Of a DNA stretch of 64,000 nt, positions 61,581 through 64,000 are shown one piece after another; the first letter of the stretch is position 1, and every line of letters starts with the position of its first letter. The position numbers were made by a program, and so were the translations under genes. Below the pieces are notes generated by a model that was not told the DNA's origin, ran no database searches, and saw only the letters and a list, made by a program, of their open reading frames with translations. Origin of the DNA: Thermodesulfovibrio sp. (GTDB lineage: Bacteria; Nitrospirota; Thermodesulfovibrionia; Thermodesulfovibrionales; UBA6898); the NCBI GenBank assembly GCA_013824615.1, contig PNOC01000005.1, forward strand, positions 31,580 through 95,579. Direction: 5' to 3'.

Positions 61581-61664
61581 ATATCCAGTATACCAGCACT
61601 ATCGCCATACTGGCTATTTCCTGAAAATTCTCGTCGGGAGAGAGGCAGCAGGCTATGCTAATTA

Positions 61665-63092
61665 TTAAAATGCTGCAGCGGCTATTTTGGCTGCGTTCAC
61701 AAAGAAAGACGGTACAACCCCGATAGCCAGCACACCGACAAGGGCCACCGCCAGGGCAAGACCAATAGCCGGAGATGAGGATATTTCGAAGGTCTCTTTC
61801 GGCTCTTTAAAATACATCATCATCACGATCCTGAGATAAAAATACGCAGAAATCGCACTAAAGATAACCGCTATAATGACAACCCAGGTATACCCTGCCT
61901 GGATGGCACTCATAAAGACATAGAACTTGCCCATGAACCCGGCCGTCGGAGGAATGCCGGTGAGCGAAAACATAAAGACGAGCATCAGTGCAGCTGCAAC
62001 GGGGTGTGTCTTGGCAAGCCCCTCATAATCAGAGATGTTATCTCCCTTGGCATCCGTAGACCTGAGCATAATGATTACAGCAAACGCCCCAATATTCATG
62101 AACGCATAGATGAGCATGTAAACCATAACGCTTGCCATACCATCGGCAGTCCCGGCGATAATCCCGAGAAGGGCGTAGCCGGCATGTGCTATCGATGAGT
62201 AGGCCAGCATTCTCTTAATATTCGTCTGGGACAGGGCAACGATATTACCGACACCCATAGTAAGAATAGCGATCGGAATAAGTATTGCCGACCACTCGAC
62301 CTTCAAGCCGGCAAAGGCGACCAGAAAAACGCGCCCGATTACCGCAAAGCCTGCTGCCTTGGGACCGACCGACATATACGCAGTGACCGACGTCGGGGCA
62401 CCCTCATAGGTATCAGGGGCCCACATATGAAACGGCACGGCAGCTATCTTGAACGAAAATGCTGCGGCGATAAAGATCATGGCAAGCAGGAGCAGCTGGT
62501 TGTTGACGAGGCCGTGCCGCGCAATATAATCGGCGATTCCCCTGATATCGGTCGTGCCGGTCATCCCATAGACCAGCGCAGTACCATAGAGCAGAAAAGC
62601 TGAAGCAAAGGCACCGAGAAGAAAATACTTGAGGGCTGCTTCATTCGACTTCATGTCATACCTGATGAACCCGGCAAGGATATAGGTGCTCAGTGCCATA
62701 AGTTCGAGACCGAGGTAGAGCACCATCAGGTCCCCGGCAGACGCCATAATCATCATGCCGAGCGTTGAAAAGAGTATCAGGCTGTAGTATTCGCCGAAAT
62801 TGACGCGCATGATTTTAATATATTTAACTGATATCAGCACGGTCAGGATAAGGTTCAATATGAAGATAAGCTTAAAGAACATGCTGTAGCCGTCAGATAT
62901 GAACATGCCGTTGAAGGCTATGCCCTGGGCCCCCTGCATTGCATAGACCACCGCTGCTGCAGCTATGATGCTCAGCAGGCCGATTGTCTCTGTTCTTTTG
63001 ATGACCAGATCGGCCACCAGCACCAGGAGTGCCAGAACGGTCATAACGATCTCCGGCATTATTGGTCCAAGGTTCGACATCAGAAGCGGCAT
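61665..63092 (-). CDS. nuoN: NADH-quinone oxidoreductase subunit N
   Basis: 475 residues, about 14 helices. KYFLLGAFASAFLLYG, FKIAAVPFHMWAPDTYEGAP and LAYSSIAHAGYALLG are the antiporter-like subunit N pattern, with the lysine in the middle helix and the FHMWAPDTY block. One of the proton-pumping membrane subunits of complex I. It follows nuoM by 13 bases and is the last gene of the operon. Confidence 0.96.
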   Translation of the reverse strand: MPLLMSNLGPIMPEIVMTVLALLVLVADLVIKRTETIGLLSIIAAAAVVYAMQGAQGIAFNGMFISDGYSMFFKLIFILNLILTVLISVKYIKIMRVNFGEYYSLILFSTLGMMIMASAGDLMVLYLGLELMALSTYILAGFIRYDMKSNEAALKYFLLGAFASAFLLYGTALVYGMTGTTDIRGIADYIARHGLVNNQLLLLAMIFIAAAFSFKIAAVPFHMWAPDTYEGAPTSVTAYMSVGPKAAGFAVIGRVFLVAFAGLKVEWSAILIPIAILTMGVGNIVALSQTNIKRMLAYSSIAHAGYALLGIIAGTADGMASVMVYMLIYAFMNIGAFAVIIMLRSTDAKGDNISDYEGLAKTHPVAAALMLVFMFSLTGIPPTAGFMGKFYVFMSAIQAGYTWVVIIAVIFSAISAYFYLRIVMMMYFKEPKETFEISSSPAIGLALAVALVGVLAIGVVPSFFVNAAKIAAAAF

Positions 63093-63105
63093 CAGTTTCC
63101 TCCGG

Positions 63106-64000
63106 TCATTTCAGAATCTCAAAAACATTATGTGCGACTGCTGCGCCGCGTACATTGCCATCGTTCACCCGCTCAAGCAGATGACGCACCGACTCATGCA
63201 GGAAGCCGAGAAAAGCATTCGGATAGATGCCGATCCAGAAGATCAGCACCACCATCGGCAGCAGTGCCGCAAGCTCACGGCCGTTGATATCGGTCAGCCC
63301 GGCGACCTTCGGGCCCGTCTCCATAAAGAAGACCCGCTGGTACAGCCAGAGCATGTATCCGGCACCGATGATGACACCCGATGTAGAGAGTACTCCAGCC
63401 CACTGGCTCGCCTTGAATCCTCCGAGAAGTATCAGAAATTCACCGACAAAACCATTCGTAGCCGGAAGGCCAATTGACGCAAAAGTGAAGATAATAAAGA
63501 TAGCAGAATAGACCGGCATTACCGACGCCACACCGCCGTAGTCGGCAATCTGCCGGGTATGTGTACGATCGTAAATCGCACCGACGCCAAGGAAGAGGCC
63601 TCCGGTCACGATCCCGTGGTTCAGCATCTGGATTATGCCGCCTTCCATGCCCTGCACGTTCAGCGCAAATATGCCGAGAGTCACAAACCCCATATGGCTT
63701 ACGGAACTGTAAGCGATTAGGCGCTTTAAATCTGTCTGGGCAAGGCAGATGATTCCTCCATAGATAATCGCTATGACGGAAAGCGCAATCATCACCGGCG
63801 TCATGGCCCGCGATGCCTCAGGAAGCATCGGGAGAGAGAACCTCAGAAAGCCATAGGCCCCCATTTTAATCAATACCGCGGCAAGTATGACACTACCTGC
63901 CGTCGGTGCCTCACTGTGGGCGTCCGGCAACCAGGTGTGTACAGGGAACATCGGAACTTTGACCGCAAAGGCTGCAAAAAAAGCCCAGAAAAGCCAGAAC
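63106..64000 (-). CDS. nuoM: NADH-quinone oxidoreductase subunit M (N-terminus beyond window)
   Basis: 298 codons visible, entering from the right edge in frame with AFFAAFAVKVPMFPVHTWLP and DAHSEAPTAGSVILAAVLIK, both typical of NuoM. SSVSHMGFVTLGIFAL and IGLPATNGFVGEFLILLGGF follow. The antiporter-like proton-pumping subunit of complex I. The rest of the nuo operon should lie to the right. Confidence 0.95.
   Translation of the reverse strand, partial: FWLFWAFFAAFAVKVPMFPVHTWLPDAHSEAPTAGSVILAAVLIKMGAYGFLRFSLPMLPEASRAMTPVMIALSVIAIIYGGIICLAQTDLKRLIAYSSVSHMGFVTLGIFALNVQGMEGGIIQMLNHGIVTGGLFLGVGAIYDRTHTRQIADYGGVASVMPVYSAIFIIFTFASIGLPATNGFVGEFLILLGGFKASQWAGVLSTSGVIIGAGYMLWLYQRVFFMETGPKVAGLTDINGRELAALLPMVVLIFWIGIYPNAFLGFLHESVRHLLERVNDGNVRGAAVAHNVFEILK

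Overview
The window (about 50-55% GC by eye, densely coded on both strands) looks like a chromosomal segment of a Gram-negative, probably anaerobic or respiring bacterium. Lipoprotein signals, an alpha-2-macroglobulin, PBP1A, a complex I operon, multiheme c-type cytochromes, CxxxxCH haem-domain motifs otherwise typical of Geobacter-like proteins, and many receiver/GAF/HD-GYP/GGDEF signalling genes suggest a Nitrospirota or Desulfuromonadota-type lineage. That is inference; no rRNA is present to fix it.

Layout: 1-3770 truncated alpha-2-macroglobulin (-). 3.9-7.1 kb receiver protein (+), then purF-cutA-phnD-like operon (-). 7.3-9.8 kb a two-gene metal module: cytosolic PRC/MgtE_N/CBS protein overlapping an Nramp-related carrier. 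9.9-15.2 kb mtnA, polyprenyl diphosphate synthase, AMMECR1, small membrane protein, DUF4388-DnaJ-TPR protein, dGTPase-like HD hydrolase (+). 15.5-17.2 kb ribF and an HD protein (-). 17.3-19.3 kb PAS/triple-GAF sensor (+). 19.4-21.3 kb unknown protein and F0 ATP synthase genes atpE, atpB (-). 21.5 kb MerR regulator (+). 21.9-26.6 kb PBP1A, DUF523/DUF1722 protein, HD-GYP response regulator. 26.7-34.7 kb one gene for a 2678-residue multiheme cytochrome/ASH/beta-propeller/LamG protein. 35 kb tRNA-Leu(CAA), ferredoxin-nitroreductase, small cytochrome c. 36.8-43.7 kb MATE transporter, CBS pyrophosphatase, mnmE, yidC-yidD-rnpA-rpmH (-). 43.8-47.9 kb diguanylate cyclase and DHH-CBS-tRNA nucleotidyltransferase (+). 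48-49.7 kb two paralogous secreted Arg/Asp/Gly-rich proteins. 49.9-52.4 kb M23-like protein, receiver-HPt protein, receiver protein, an unlisted 47-aa entericidin-like lipoprotein. 52.5-55.9 kb patatin-like lipoprotein, pit with its DUF47 partner, plsC. 55.9-59.4 kb aroB-aroK-aroC with a DUF4124 protein. 59.5-64 kb Ig-like lipoprotein, CPBP protease, nuoN and truncated nuoM.

Functionally it is mostly core metabolism and cell-envelope genes, with c-di-GMP signalling (one GGDEF synthase, one HD-GYP hydrolase) and an energy set (complex I, F0, cytochromes). The most unusual items are the giant cytochrome chimera, the Nramp-related/MgtE_N module with altered metal-site motifs, several apparently leaderless promoters, an rnpA frame that has no canonical start and runs into rpmH, and an 11-codon leader ORF coupled to the CBS pyrophosphatase.
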